DNA from: Fremontodendron californicum
Taxonomy: Eukaryota; Streptophyta; Magnoliopsida; Malvales; Malvaceae
Direction: 5' to 3'
Assembly: GCA_030761205.1 (NCBI GenBank)
Contig: JAULJL010000003.1
Location: 30,882,123 to 30,946,122 of the forward strand
Length of the DNA stretch: 64,000 nt
Below are positions 45,564-57,131 of the stretch, in pieces. The notes below the pieces were generated by a model. That model saw only the letters and a list, made by a program, of their open reading frames with translations, searched no databases and was not told the DNA's origin. Each line of letters begins with the position of its first letter. The first letter of the stretch is position 1. Made by a program: the position numbers and the translations under genes.

Positions 45564-47047
45564 TGATGGAAACTCAATTAAGAGTTGTAAACCCAAGTGC
45601 AGGTTATGTTCAAGTAATAAATTCTCGGGTGTCCGAGGTCGAACCACAGGGAAGCGTATTAGTAAGTATAAGTTTATAAATATATAAGAAAAAGAAAGTA
45701 AACAAGATATTAGGGAATCAACAACAAAACAAAATAAACAAGATATTAGAGAACAAAATAAATAAAATAACATAAAAGAAATTAAACAAAATATAAAAAA
45801 CAATAAGAAAGGATGTTGAGGTTAGAGAATCCACTCTTGGTGTTATGCTAAGATTAATCTTGTTTTATTACACAATTGAAATCCACACATAAGGGAGGTT
45901 CCAATCGGAAGGTTTAGCAATTCAGTCCAAATTGTCCAACGTCCATAGCATATGATATTATGTTCATTTGGTGTCCTCAAAACTCATAAAAAGAGTCCAA
46001 GCATTCCTTATGCCAAGGTATATGTCTACAACAAATCAAGGTTATGAAACCAAGCATTTACTGTGCCATTTTCATTGTCAATAATGAATCAAGATCTCTA
46101 CTTTGCAAGTATGATTTTAAACCAAAAGAAAATATTATCTATGCTAGTGCTTATAAATGATGATTCATTTTAGCTCATGTTTAAGAGACTAACCTTAGCA
46201 TTTACCAAGAGCTTCACCTCATCACCTCAACAATATGATTAGAAACACATACTAGATATGAATAAAATGAAAAGAAATGTAAGAAGAAAAAGAAAACTAG
46301 AGAAAGGAAAGAAAAAGAAAACTTAGAGAATTTTATTACAATGGCTATCCTACCAATGTATCAATGTATCCCAATACTCATCCAAGGCCCTCTATTTATA
46401 CACATTTTGGAGGGCTAAATGACAAGAGACAAGCTTTACAAATTTCAAAGGTAGGTATAATAGGTGGGTGCATTTTTCTAACAATTTTCGTCATATTGTA
46501 TGACAATTCTGATCAGCCAGCTTGATGGTCGATTTTGTCAATGTTGGAGGCTCGATCTGATAAAATGGTCTTCTAGAAAAATATACCCCTATCAGTTACG
46601 GATCCATAGCCGTTGGAATCAGATCATTTGCGCACGTGGATCGGGAGATATGGTCAAAATACCAAAACGGTGCAGAACAGACGTCATTGCACATTAGCCA
46701 ACTTGATGGTCGATTTCGCTAGGGAAAACGACTCCGTTTCAAGAAGTGTAAAACATGAAAAAGATAGATATGCCTCTTAGCTTTGCAGGGATACAAAGTT
46801 CAGCCTTATTGCTTCAGTGAAACTCGAGATATAGCTGATATGGCAAAAGGTGTCGGAACTGGAACTGAACTGGATTTGCCCTTAATTCTAGTAATCTGAA
46901 ATCACTCAAAGAAACTTGTGAAAAACACCAAATTACATAAAAATATAAAAGATCATAAACACAATTAGACCAAACAATAATAACTCGTATTTGACACAAA
47001 ACAATAATAAAACATAACTAAAAACTATATAATTATACGAGTTATCA
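45564..47047 (-). repeat. 5' LTR of element E (1484 bp)
   Basis: On the minus strand it starts TGATAACTCG at 47047 and ends TCCATCA at 45564. TATA box at 46400-46393; TGACGTC-type ACGT motif at 46680-46686. It is nearly identical to the 3' LTR. Confidence 0.95.
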
Positions 47048-47052
47048 AAACC

Positions 47053-47325
47053 ACATGTGAAGAAAAGGAGAGGGAGTTTTCATTTTCATTTTTTTTCCAT
47101 TTTTTCTTCTTTTCTTTTTTCATTTTTTCATTTTTTTCATTTTTTTCATTTTTTTCATTTTTTTTAAATTTTTTTTTTTATGATTAAACGCTATAAATAG
47201 AAGATTTTGTCCTTAAATTGAGTTCCTTGACTAATCAAGGCTCGACCCGTCTTAAGAAAACGAGTTCGATTTGCAAGAGAAGAAAATTCCTCGACGATAG
47301 TCTCGGGGTCTTATCTTATCTTGTG
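47053..47325. other. element D internal DNA after insertion E
   Basis: It continues the D sequence (ACATGTGAAGAAAAGGAGAG, like 9030 in B). It includes a CATTTTTTT-type microsatellite (47096-47170). No gene. Confidence 0.6.
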
Positions 47326-47900
47326 CTCAGCTGTGTTCAAAATTTTGGGTATCTTTTCCAGAAGCTTGGCTATCACCACCAAAGACTTACTCACTTTTAA
47401 AATTTGTAAAATTCTGGATATCTCCTCCAGAAGCTTCAGCTATCACCACCAAAGACTCTCTCATTTTTTAAAGTTTGTAAAATTCTGGATATCTCCTCCA
47501 GAAGTTTCAGCTATCTCTACTGAAGACTTTCTCACTTTAAAAACATGTAAAAGTCTGGATATCTCCTCCAGAAGCTTCAGCTATCGCTACCGAAGACTTT
47601 CTCACTTTTAAAAACATGTAAAATTCTGGATATCTCCTCCAGAAGCTTCAGCTATCGCTACCGAAGACTTTCTCACTTTTAAAAACATGTAAAATTCTGG
47701 ATATCTCCCCCAGAAGCTTCAGCTATTGCTACCGAAGACTTTCTCACTTTTAAAAACATGTAAAATTCTAGATATCTCCCCCCGAAGCTTCAGCTATTGC
47801 TACCGAAGACTTTCTCACTTTTAAAAACATGTAAAATTCTGGATATCTCCACAGGGTCTTTGGCTATCACCACCAAAGACTTTCTCTCTTTTCAAAAAAA
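47326..47900. repeat. ~71-bp tandem array in element D
   Basis: About eight copies of a unit with CTGGATATCTCCTCCAGAAG, CTTCAGCTATCGCTACCGAA and GACTTTCTCACTTTTAAAAA. It has the same place (between PPT and pol side) and almost the same period as the B array at 9536, but an unrelated sequence. Confidence 0.85.
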
Positions 47901-47939
47901 TTTAAAACTCTGGATATTGGTTCTTGAAAACATGTTGAA

Positions 47940-49090
47940 GATTATACTTGAAAGCTTTGAGAAGGGATGCAAATGCTTCCTGGTGCAGATGCAGATGTTA
48001 AATAAGATGCAAATGTAAATGACTTGATTTGATGCAAATATTTCTTGATGCAGATTTAAATGATTTAGACTGATGCAAATGCTTCTTGATGCAGATGTTG
48101 AATAAAATTCTGGGTATCTTCTCCAGAAGCTTCGGCTATCATCACCAAAGACTTGCTCATTTTTAAAACGGTAAAACCCTGGCTATCTCCACCAGAGGCT
48201 TCGACTATCATCACCAAAGACTTTCTCATTTTTTTTAAAACTGTAAAACTCTGGGTAATTCCTCCATAAGAAGATTTCTCATTGTTCAGAAATTATAAAA
48301 CCTTGTATATCTCCACCAGAGGCTTCAGCTATCACCATCGAAGACTTGTTCACTTTTAAAATTTGTAAAATTCTGGATATCCCCTCCAGAAGCTTTGGTT
48401 ATCACCACTAAAGGTTTGCTCATTGTAAAATTCTAGGTAACTCCTCCAGAAGCTTTAGCTATCGCCACCGAAGACTTACCCACTTTTAAAATTTTGTAAA
48501 AATTTTGGGTATCTCCTCTAGAAGCTTCAGCTATCACCACCGAAGACTTGCTCATTTTAAAATTCGTGTTGAAAATTATACCCAAAAGCTTTGAGAGAGG
48601 ATGCAGATGCAAATGTCTTTAACAAGATGCTCATGCTTCATGGTGCAAATGTAAATGGCTTGGATTGATGTAAATGCTTCTTGGTGCAAATGCAAATGGC
48701 TTGGATTGATGCACATGCTTCGTGACGCAGATGCAGATATTGAATATGATGCAGATGCTTCATGGTGCAAATGCGAATGGCTTAGATTGATACACATGCT
48801 TCTTGATGCAGATGCCCCTACTAATCGTGTTCATGTAAGTGGTCTATGAATGGTGTAACTACAATTACCACACAATAATGAAAATACAATGATTCTAGAA
48901 ATGATGCAATTGCTTGAGATGACGTAATATGCAAATATCCATGGAGGATGTAAATGTAAAGGTAAAATGCAGATGCTTATGGAATAGTGCCAATGCAAAT
49001 ACCCATGAATGATGCAAATGCTTGCCGACACTATGCAGATACAAAAGCTCAATGAAGAGATGAGTGATCATGAATGATGCAAATGCCCCT
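47940..49090. repeat. mixed GATGCAAATGCTTC-type repeats and further 71-bp units
   Basis: Short units such as GATGCAGATGCTTCATGG and GCAAATGGCTTGGATTGATG alternate with four or five more decayed 71-bp units (48105-48560). The ORFs here are repeat shadows. Confidence 0.75.
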
Positions 49091-49830
49091 CGATCGTTTT
49101 TCTAGACTTTGGCTTAGCCTTTCAAATTCATTTTTTTCTTTTCAAATCAGAGTATATCTTCAATTCATTTTGGCTATTCTCTTTGCCCCAAAAGTTTTCA
49201 AACTCTTATCAACAGAGGTCTAAAACGGATTCTATTTTTTCTTCTCATATCTGGAAGTCAAGACCTATCCTAGTAGTTCTATACCTTTGGGTTAGAAAAA
49301 CCCTTGTCTCATGTCAACATAAAAAATGGGTATTTCAAAAATATCTTTATTTGTTTTCTCATTTTGAAAACTTCTGAAAAAAAATATTAACCCTACAATG
49401 TGTGATGTACAAATCTTTTGAAGACTGATGATCCCTGTTAGAAATTTCTCTAAGTATCAATCTGGGTTTTTTTCAACTGGGATTGGCAAGGCTTGGTAAA
49501 ACAAAATTTTGGTTGATCGAAGAATACTTCACAACGAAAATGTATGTCCCTTCTAGGCTCACAAATGGAACAGGTTTTAAAGATCATGAATTCATTGAGA
49601 ACAAAACAAATCCAACATTCTTTTAATTTCCATATCAAGGCATTTTGACAAGCGTCAAGATTAGCCGGAATGTTTAAACTGGAAAGTTTAATCTTGGAGG
49701 GAAAAAGTCTCAGTTTTTGAAATCAATCCTCCGAATGAGAGTTGACAATTCAAGAGGTTCAGGAATTCCTAGATGTTCCTCGATGACCACTTTTTTAAGA
49801 TGACCTTCTCTTTTGTGGTATCGGCACTAT
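49091..49830. other. element D internal remnant next to element C
   Basis: AT-rich, no gene or repeat recognised. It ends with ACTAT, the bases next to the C insertion; the matching duplication is lost with C's 3' end. Confidence 0.45.
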
Positions 49831-50105
49831 TGATAACTCGTATAATTATATAGTTTTTAGTTATGTTTTATTATTGTTTTGTGTCAAATACGAGTTATTA
49901 TTGTTTAGTCTAATTGTGTTTATGATCTTTTATATTTTTATGTATTTTGGTGTTTTTCACAAGTTTCTTTGAGTGATTTCAGATTACTAGAATTAAGGGC
50001 AAATCCAGTTCAGTTTCAGTTCCGACACCTTTTGCCATATCAGCTATATCTCGAGTTTCATTGAAGCAATAAGGCTGAAATTTGTAGCCATGCAAAGCTA
50101 AGAGC

Positions 50106-50400
50106 AAATGAGCTGATTCCAACGGCTATGGTTCCGTAACTGATAGGGGAACCTTTGTCTAGAAGACCATGTGATCAGATCAGGCCTCCAATATTGAAGA
50201 AATCGACCATCAAGGTGGCTGATGTGCAATGACGTCTGTGCTGACATGTTTTCGTATTTTGCCCATATCTGCTTAACCACATCAGCAAATGAGCTGATTC
50301 CAACGGCTATGGTTCCGTAACTGATAGGGGAACCTTTGTCTAGAAGACCATGGGATCAGATCAGGCCTCCAATATTGACGAAATCGACCATCAAGTTGGC
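50106..50400 (+). repeat. 181-bp duplication in the U3 of LTR C
   Basis: AAATGAGCTGATTCCAACGG recurs at 50106 and 50287, and the following sequence repeats with it. The unit contains CAATGACGTCTGTGCTGAC, so a promoter-region ACGT motif is involved in the rearrangement. It lies 75-370 bp upstream of the TATA box. Confidence 0.8.
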
Positions 50401-50474
50401 TGATCAAAATCGTCATATACCTACCTTTGAAATTTGTAAAGCTTGTCTCTTGTCATTTAGCCCTCCAAAATGTG

Positions 50475-50482
50475 TATAAATA
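50475..50482 (+). promoter_or_regulatory. TATA box of LTR C
   Basis: TATAAATA followed by GAGGGCC, at the same place as in the other Athila-like LTRs. Confidence 0.6.
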
Positions 50483-51714
50483 GAGGGCCTTGGATGATTG
50501 TAAGGGATCATATTGGAGATTGGTAGGATATTAGCCATTTTAACAAAATTCTCTAAGTTTTCTTCTTCTTTCTTTTCTCTAGTTTTCTTTTTCTTTAGAA
50601 AGAGCAAGAGGTTGGATAATTAATATTCTTCTTCTTCTTCTTTCTTTCTTTTATTGTCTTCTTAGATTCTATTTAATTTTATGTTTATAATGCCTATGCT
50701 AGGCTAAACTTCTATTTGGTTAAGGTTGATTTCAAAGCCCTAGACATGTTTTGTGATTGATTTTCAGATTCTATCTATCATTAATTTTCTATCAAAGTTG
50801 CTTATGTTCTTCTACAAGAATTGTTCATGATGTTGTCTTGATTTATTTAGGTGTACAACTAGATAGATCTTGATAATTATCTATTGCTAGTTTAGGAGTC
50901 TTGATCCGTGTAATTGTCTTGATTTCCTATTCATAAGTGGCAATTTGTGATTAATGATTATGGTCAAGTTTTCAATAATTGCAAAGTGGAACATAACCTA
51001 AGTTGAACAATCCGAGCTTATGTGTTTGTTGCTTAGATCAACCTATCTTTCTCATCATAAAGCTGCCATTAAATTGAATTTAGAGAGCTTATTCTAAGTT
51101 GTTTAATGGTTAGAGATTAAATAGAGAGCTTGTTCTATTTAACGACAAACTAAGGAAAGATTGGGGTAACAGAGCTTGTTGTTATCTACGGTTGTTAACT
51201 TTGATAGTTGGTTGATATTGATAGATTTGAAATTGATTCTTAATGATGTCTAGTGGTGGAGAATGAAACCTTAACCATATTTTTCATATTTGATTCTTCT
51301 TACTTACTTGTTTTCTTACTTTTAGTTTGCTTATTTTTAAAAGTATATTTATTTTTATTGGCTGGTTATACCGCCTAATTTGTATATTAACTTTGTTTTA
51401 TTTTTATTGGCTGGTTATACCGCCTAATTTAGTATATATATTTTCATTGGCTGGTTATACCGCCTAATTTAGTTTATATATTTTTATTGGCTGGTTATAC
51501 CGCCTTGCATCTTATTCTTATTATTTACTTTAGTTTAAATCTGGCTTCAAAAACCCCTTTTCTTTTATTGTTCTTGAATTTAAGTTTTAAACTATTAACT
51601 TATAAACTAAAACCCAATCCCTGAGGACTCGACCCTTGCTAACTACTATACTTACAATTTATCTTTTTAGTGCAAGGTTAAATAAGATACACTCTTTTGG
51701 GTGCATCAAGTTTT

Positions 51715-51732
51715 TGGCGCCGTTGCCGGGGA
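51715..51732 (+). other. primer-binding site of element C
   Basis: TGGCGCCGTTGCCGGGGA starts six bases after the LTR and is complementary to the tRNA-Asp 3' end. Confidence 0.88.
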
Positions 51733-51815
51733 TTGCTTTCTTTAGTTTATTAGTTTATTGGTTTATTCTTATTTTCTGTTCTAATTATTTACTTTCTTAT
51801 TTTTTTTATTAGTGA

Positions 51816-54800
51816 ATGTTCCAATCTCCCGAAGAAGACTTACGACTTAGGAAAATTCGGGAATTTATAACTTCTCACCAACAACCAATCGAGGAGTTGA
51901 TCCAAAACATCCAAGAGGAGCAAGGAGAGATGGCAGCAGCTGACAACCGAACTCTCAAGGAGCTAGCCGCTCCGGACTTGGGTCAACAACCATTATGCAT
52001 TGAATATGCTAATCTTGAGGTAGCTTTTGAATTAAAATCTGGTTTGATTCATCTTCTCCCAACTTTTCATGGTTTTGCAGGAGAGGATCCAAATAAGCAC
52101 CTCAAGGAATTCCATGTAGTTTGCTCAAGCATGAGACCAACAGGGGTCACGGAAGAGCAAGTTAAGTTGAGAGCCTTCCCATTCTCTCTAGCTGATACAG
52201 CAAATGAATGGCTCTACTATCTACCATCCGGGACCATCACTACATGGAATGATTTGAAGAAAGCATTCTTGGAAAGGTATTTCCCAGCATCTAAGGCTGC
52301 CAACATTAGGAAAGAGATATGTGGGATTCGGCAATACAACGGAGAGTCCTTATATGAATATTGGGAGAGGTTCAAGAAACTTTGTGCATCATGTCCACAC
52401 CATCAAATAAGTGAACAACTTCTCATCCAATACTTCTATGAAGGTCTCATGCCCATGGAGAGAAGTATGATAGATGCCGCTAGTGGGGGAGCTCTAGTTG
52501 ATAAGACTCCCAGGGCTGCTAGAACATTAATCTCCAACATGGCAGCCAATTCTCAACAGTTCTCAATGAGACAAGATCCACCACCACAACCCAAGACAGT
52601 TAATGAGGTAAGTATATCATCCCTTGAACAAAAATTTGATAAACTGACTTCTCTTGTTCAACAATTGGCTGTAGGTAAAATACAACAAATAAAGGCTTGT
52701 GGCATATGTTCAAACATAGGGCACCAAACTGATATGTGTCCAACACTTCAAGAGGATACCAATGAACATGTGAATGCCATGGGTGGATTTCAGAACCAAT
52801 CAAGGAAATATGATCCCTACTCAAACACATACAATCCAGGATGGAGGGATCATCCAAACTTCAATTATGGAGGGAACCAATCACAAACTATTCCTCCACC
52901 ATTTGACCACAGGCCACCGGGTTTTCAGCAAAGAGTGCAACAACCATACCAAACCCGACAACAACTACCACCCACCCAAAATTCAGGTACTTCTCTTGAA
53001 GATCTTGTTAAAGCTCTTTCTACTAATACAATTCAATTTCAACAGGAAACAAAGACAAGTATTCGAAATTTGGAGACTCAAATAGGGCAATTGGCAACAA
53101 CCATGAGTCAAATGCAAGCAAGGGATTCTGGGAAATTACCTTCCCAAACCATAGTGAATCCAAGAGAGAATGCCAATGCTATAAATTTAAGAAGTGGGAA
53201 ACAGCTAGAGACACCACAAAATGATAGTGCTCAAGGGGAGAACAATACCATGGCATCCTCTTCACATCCCAACGAGCCATTAAAAAAGGTAATTCCTAAA
53301 CCATCCTTTCCTTCCTATATAACTCCTCCACCTTTTCCTAACAGGTTAGCAAAGTCCAAGAAGGAGGAGCAAGAGAAGGAAATTTTGGAAACCTTCCGGA
53401 AAGTAGAGGTGAACATTCCTTTACTAGATGCTATCAAGCAAGTGCCAAGATATGCCAAGTTCCTAAAAGAGTTGTGCACATCTAAACGGAAGTTGAAATG
53501 GAATGAAAAGGTAAGTGTGGGGGAGAATGTGTCAGCTGTTCTTCAAAAGAAACTCCCACCTAAATGCAAGGATCCAGGTATGTTTACCATTCCTTGTAAG
53601 ATAGGCAACACCAGGTTTGAGCGTGCTATGCTAGATCTAGGGGCATCTATTAATGTCATGCCATATTCAATTTATGCTTCATTGAATCTAGGACCATTAG
53701 AGGAAACCGGTGTCATAATACAACTTGCTGACCGTTCTAACACTTATCCAAGAGGAGTGGTAGAAGACGTTCTTGTACAGGTTAATGAATTGGTTTTTCC
53801 CGCTGACTTTTATGTTATTGAGATGGAAGATGAGATGTCTTCTAATCCCACACCTATTCTATTAGGGAGACCATTCTTGAAAACAGCAAGAACTAAAATA
53901 GATGTACATGATGGCACTTTAACTATGGAATTTGATGGTGAAATAATTCGCTTTAACATTTTTGAGGCCATGAGATATCCTAGTGATGTGCATTCTGTTT
54001 TTAATATTGATATAATTGACTCACTAGTGCAGCAAGCTTATGACCTAGATGGTGAAGATAGTGTAGAAATAGTCCTTAGCAACCATCTCAGAATGGGGAA
54101 TGCTAAACTAGCCTTGAGTGACCAGGTGGAAGGGGCACTAGAATCTTTACACTCGCTGCAACCTAAAGATGCAAGGTTTGATGTTTCATTTATTGATTTG
54201 CCTTTATCTAATGAGAAACTTCTACCTTCCATTTTGCAGGCACCAACTTTAGAGTTGAAACCACTACCGAACCACTTGAAATATTTGTTCTTAGGGGAAA
54301 AGGACACACTACCTGTCATCATTGCCAAAGAGCTCACACCTTTGCAAGAAGAGCGACTTATCCGGGTGCTTAGAGAGCATAAAACAGCAATTGGTTGGAC
54401 AATTGCCGATATCAAGGGAATAAGCCCATCCATGTGCATGCACAGGATTTTGTTAGAGGAAGGGTCTAAACCAACAAGAGAAGCACAAAGGAGATTGAAC
54501 CCTCCTATGATGGAGGTTGTGAAAAAGGAGATACTGAAGCTCCTAGATGTTGGAGTGATCTATCCTATCTCAGATAGCAAATGGGTGAGCCCAGTCCAAG
54601 TGGTTCCAAAGAAATCAGGTGTAACGGTGGTAACAAATAATGAGAATGAACTTGTTCCTACTAGGATTCAAACAGGATGGCGAGTTTGTATTGATTATCG
54701 TAAACTTAATTCCACAACTCGCAAAGACCACTTTCCTTTACCTTTTATTGATCAAATGCTTGAAAGGTTAGCTGGCCATTCTCATTATTGTTTTCTTGAT

Positions 54801-57131
54801 GGTTTTTCAGGTTATAATCAGATAGCCATTGCTCCGGAGGACCAAGAGAAAACAACATTCACATGTCCATTTGGTACTTTTGCATACCGGCGTATGCCAT
54901 TTGGTCTTTGTAATGCACCAGCTACATTCCAAAGGTGTATGGTTAGCATATTTTCAGATTATGTAGAGAACATCATAGAAGTGTTTATGGATGATTTTAG
55001 TGTCTATGGTGATTCTTTTGATAGATGTCTAGAGAACCTTACACTTGTACTTGAAAGATGCATGGAAACTAACCTTGTTTTGAATTGGGAAAAATGTCAC
55101 TTTATGGTAGAACAAGGAATAGTTTTGGGCCATGTTATTTCTTCTAGAGGGATAGAGGTTGATAAGTCTAAAATAGATATTATGCATTCTTTACCACCTC
55201 CCACAAATGTGCGAGAGGTTCGTTCTTTTCTTGGACATGCAGGTTTCTATAGGAGATTTATCAAAGACTTCTCAAAGATCACATTACCTCTTTGCAAGCT
55301 ACTACAAAAAGATGTGGTTTTCCACTTTGATGATAAATGCAAAGAGGCGTTTGAAACATTGAAGGGACTCTTGACATCAGCTCCTATCATCCAACCACCA
55401 GATTGGAATGTACCTTTTGAAATCATGTGTGATGCTAGTGACTATGCCATTGGAGCTGTTTTGGGCCAACGGGTTGGCAAAGCCTCACATGCCATTTATT
55501 ATGCCTCAAGAACTCTTAATGATGCTCAATTGAACTATTCCACTACTGAAAAAGAACTTTTGGCTGTTGTATTTGCTTTAGAAAAATTTCGATCTTATTT
55601 AATTGGTACTAAAGTAATTGTATTTTCTGACCATGCAGCCCTTAAGTACTTACTCACTAAAAAGGAGGCCAAACCAAGGTTGATTAGATGGATACTTCTC
55701 TTACAAGAGTTTGATTTGGAGATAAAAGATAAGAGAGGTAGTGACAACCTGGTTGCGGACCATCTTAGCCGTTTAGTTCATGAAGATGATGCACTACCCT
55801 TGAATGAGAACTTTCCGGATGAGCAACTTCTTTTTATAAGAACAACAACTCCTTGGTATGCTGATATTGTTAATTACTTAGTTACCAAGAAGTTGCCACA
55901 AGAGTTGACACAAGCTCAAAGAAATAAGATCAAGAGTGATGCCAAATACTACATATGGGATGATCCTTACCTTTGGAAGCATTGCTCCGATCAGATTATA
56001 AGAAGGTGTGTACTCGAAACTGAATTTCAATCTATTCTCACCTTTTGTCACTCTTATGCATGTGGAGGACACTTTGGATCCAAAAGAACAGCCATGAAAG
56101 TTCTTGATTCTGGATTTTATTGGCCTACCATATTCAAAGATGCATACCTCTTTTGCAAGTCATGTGATCGTTGCCAAAGAACAGGTAACTTAGGTGCTAG
56201 AAATCAAATGCCTCAAACTCCAATACTTATTGTTGAAATTTTTGATGTATGGGGCATGGATTTCATGGGACCTTTTCCTCCTTCTTTTGGTAATCTTTAT
56301 ATTTTACTTGCCGTTGATTATGTTTCAAAGTGGGTGGAAGCAAAATCCACTAGTACTAATGACTCTAAAGTTGTTTCAGATTTTGTCAAGACTAACATCT
56401 TTGCTAGGTTTGGAACGCCAAAGGCCATAATCAGCGATAGAGGTACTCACTTTTGCAATAGGACTATAGAAGCACTTTTGAGGAAGTATAACATCACACA
56501 CAAGGTCTCCACCTCATATCATCCTCAAACTAGTGGGCAAGCTGAAGTGTCAAACCGAGAAGTTAAGTCCATCCTTGAAAAGACAGTTAATCCAAATAGG
56601 AAGGATTGGAGTTCACGACTTGATGATGCACTTTGGGCTTATAGGACAGCATATAAGACACCCATTGGTATGTCTCCTTATCGACTTGTTTATGGTAAGC
56701 CTTGTCATCTTCCGGTTGAATTGGAACATAAATCATATTGGGCTATCAAACAATGCAACATGGAGATGGATGAGATAGGAAAGAAAAGAAAACTTGACCT
56801 ACAAGAATTAGAGGAGATAAGGAATGATGCCTATCAGAATTCTAGGATTTACAAGGAAAAGACTAAGACATTCCATGACAAGATGATATCAAGAAAAGAA
56901 TTTGTTGTTGGACAAAAAGTTCTTCTCTTCCATTCACGCCTTAAGTTATATCCAGGTAAGTTACGTTCTCGTTGGGTTGGACCTTTTGTTATTACTAATG
57001 TATTTACTCATGGTGCAGTTGAAATCCAAAGCCCAAAAACAGATAAGGCATTCAAAGTGAATGGTCATAGATTGAAGCCTTACTATGAGAACTTTCCAAT
57101 ACAAGATGTGGAGGAGTTTCCACTTTTTTAG
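51816..57131 (+). CDS. gag-pol: Athila-like Gag-Pol polyprotein (intact)
   Basis: 1771 aa in one frame, in Ty3/gypsy order. Gag about 50-290 (WLYYLPSGTITTWNDLKKAF), knuckle CGICSNIGHQTDMCP near 295-309, protease LDLGASINVMP near 606 with ILLGRPFLKTARTKI. Then RT with VCIDYRKLNSTT (~955), FMDD at 1057-1060 and LGHVISSRGIEVDKSKI; RNase H MCDASDYAIGAVLGQ (~1205) and FSDHAALKYLL; integrase zinc region HSYACGGHFGS to CKSCDRC (~1411-1450), core WGMDFMGPF, ISDRGTHF, GQAEVSNREV (D,D,E) and a basic tail GKLRSRWVGPF. All catalytic residues I looked for are present and no stop or shift is seen, so this gene is still coding-competent. It could supply enzymes to pol-less relatives such as E. Confidence 0.93.
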   Translation: MFQSPEEDLRLRKIREFITSHQQPIEELIQNIQEEQGEMAAADNRTLKELAAPDLGQQPLCIEYANLEVAFELKSGLIHLLPTFHGFAGEDPNKHLKEFHVVCSSMRPTGVTEEQVKLRAFPFSLADTANEWLYYLPSGTITTWNDLKKAFLERYFPASKAANIRKEICGIRQYNGESLYEYWERFKKLCASCPHHQISEQLLIQYFYEGLMPMERSMIDAASGGALVDKTPRAARTLISNMAANSQQFSMRQDPPPQPKTVNEVSISSLEQKFDKLTSLVQQLAVGKIQQIKACGICSNIGHQTDMCPTLQEDTNEHVNAMGGFQNQSRKYDPYSNTYNPGWRDHPNFNYGGNQSQTIPPPFDHRPPGFQQRVQQPYQTRQQLPPTQNSGTSLEDLVKALSTNTIQFQQETKTSIRNLETQIGQLATTMSQMQARDSGKLPSQTIVNPRENANAINLRSGKQLETPQNDSAQGENNTMASSSHPNEPLKKVIPKPSFPSYITPPPFPNRLAKSKKEEQEKEILETFRKVEVNIPLLDAIKQVPRYAKFLKELCTSKRKLKWNEKVSVGENVSAVLQKKLPPKCKDPGMFTIPCKIGNTRFERAMLDLGASINVMPYSIYASLNLGPLEETGVIIQLADRSNTYPRGVVEDVLVQVNELVFPADFYVIEMEDEMSSNPTPILLGRPFLKTARTKIDVHDGTLTMEFDGEIIRFNIFEAMRYPSDVHSVFNIDIIDSLVQQAYDLDGEDSVEIVLSNHLRMGNAKLALSDQVEGALESLHSLQPKDARFDVSFIDLPLSNEKLLPSILQAPTLELKPLPNHLKYLFLGEKDTLPVIIAKELTPLQEERLIRVLREHKTAIGWTIADIKGISPSMCMHRILLEEGSKPTREAQRRLNPPMMEVVKKEILKLLDVGVIYPISDSKWVSPVQVVPKKSGVTVVTNNENELVPTRIQTGWRVCIDYRKLNSTTRKDHFPLPFIDQMLERLAGHSHYCFLDGFSGYNQIAIAPEDQEKTTFTCPFGTFAYRRMPFGLCNAPATFQRCMVSIFSDYVENIIEVFMDDFSVYGDSFDRCLENLTLVLERCMETNLVLNWEKCHFMVEQGIVLGHVISSRGIEVDKSKIDIMHSLPPPTNVREVRSFLGHAGFYRRFIKDFSKITLPLCKLLQKDVVFHFDDKCKEAFETLKGLLTSAPIIQPPDWNVPFEIMCDASDYAIGAVLGQRVGKASHAIYYASRTLNDAQLNYSTTEKELLAVVFALEKFRSYLIGTKVIVFSDHAALKYLLTKKEAKPRLIRWILLLQEFDLEIKDKRGSDNLVADHLSRLVHEDDALPLNENFPDEQLLFIRTTTPWYADIVNYLVTKKLPQELTQAQRNKIKSDAKYYIWDDPYLWKHCSDQIIRRCVLETEFQSILTFCHSYACGGHFGSKRTAMKVLDSGFYWPTIFKDAYLFCKSCDRCQRTGNLGARNQMPQTPILIVEIFDVWGMDFMGPFPPSFGNLYILLAVDYVSKWVEAKSTSTNDSKVVSDFVKTNIFARFGTPKAIISDRGTHFCNRTIEALLRKYNITHKVSTSYHPQTSGQAEVSNREVKSILEKTVNPNRKDWSSRLDDALWAYRTAYKTPIGMSPYRLVYGKPCHLPVELEHKSYWAIKQCNMEMDEIGKKRKLDLQELEEIRNDAYQNSRIYKEKTKTFHDKMISRKEFVVGQKVLLFHSRLKLYPGKLRSRWVGPFVITNVFTHGAVEIQSPKTDKAFKVNGHRLKPYYENFPIQDVEEFPLF

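Larger units (their letters stand above)
37467..47047 (-). mobile_element. Complete young Athila-like element E (9.58 kb) with gag-pro, C4 protein and LOG
   Basis: It is flanked by AAACC on both sides (37462-37466 and 47048-47052). On the minus strand: 5' LTR 47047-45564, PBS, leader repeats, a 958-codon gag-protease ORF joined to an integrase tail, C4 zinc-finger ORF, LOG ORF, 1.8 kb without genes, PPT and 3' LTR 38950-37467. Both LTRs are 1484 bp. By eye I noticed a single base difference (38590 region C, 46690 region T), though not from an exhaustive alignment. RT, RNase H and the integrase core are missing, so it would need a helper such as element C. Confidence 0.9.
49831..51708 (+). repeat. 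5' LTR of element C (1878 bp)
   Basis: TGATAACTCG to GGGTGCATCA; same family as LTR A. TATA box 50475-50482. A 181-bp segment is tandemly repeated (starts 50106 and 50287), and four copies of GGCTGGTTATACCGCC lie at 51357-51504. Confidence 0.9.

Noticed and set aside
47326..47900. Regular repeats as a CRISPR array
   Set aside because: Units are contiguous with no unique spacers, and the DNA is plant retrotransposon.
48576..48849. Overlapping ORFs on both strands with MCINLSHSHLHH- and DADASWCKC-like repeats
   Set aside because: Shadows of the GATGCAAATGCTTC repeats.
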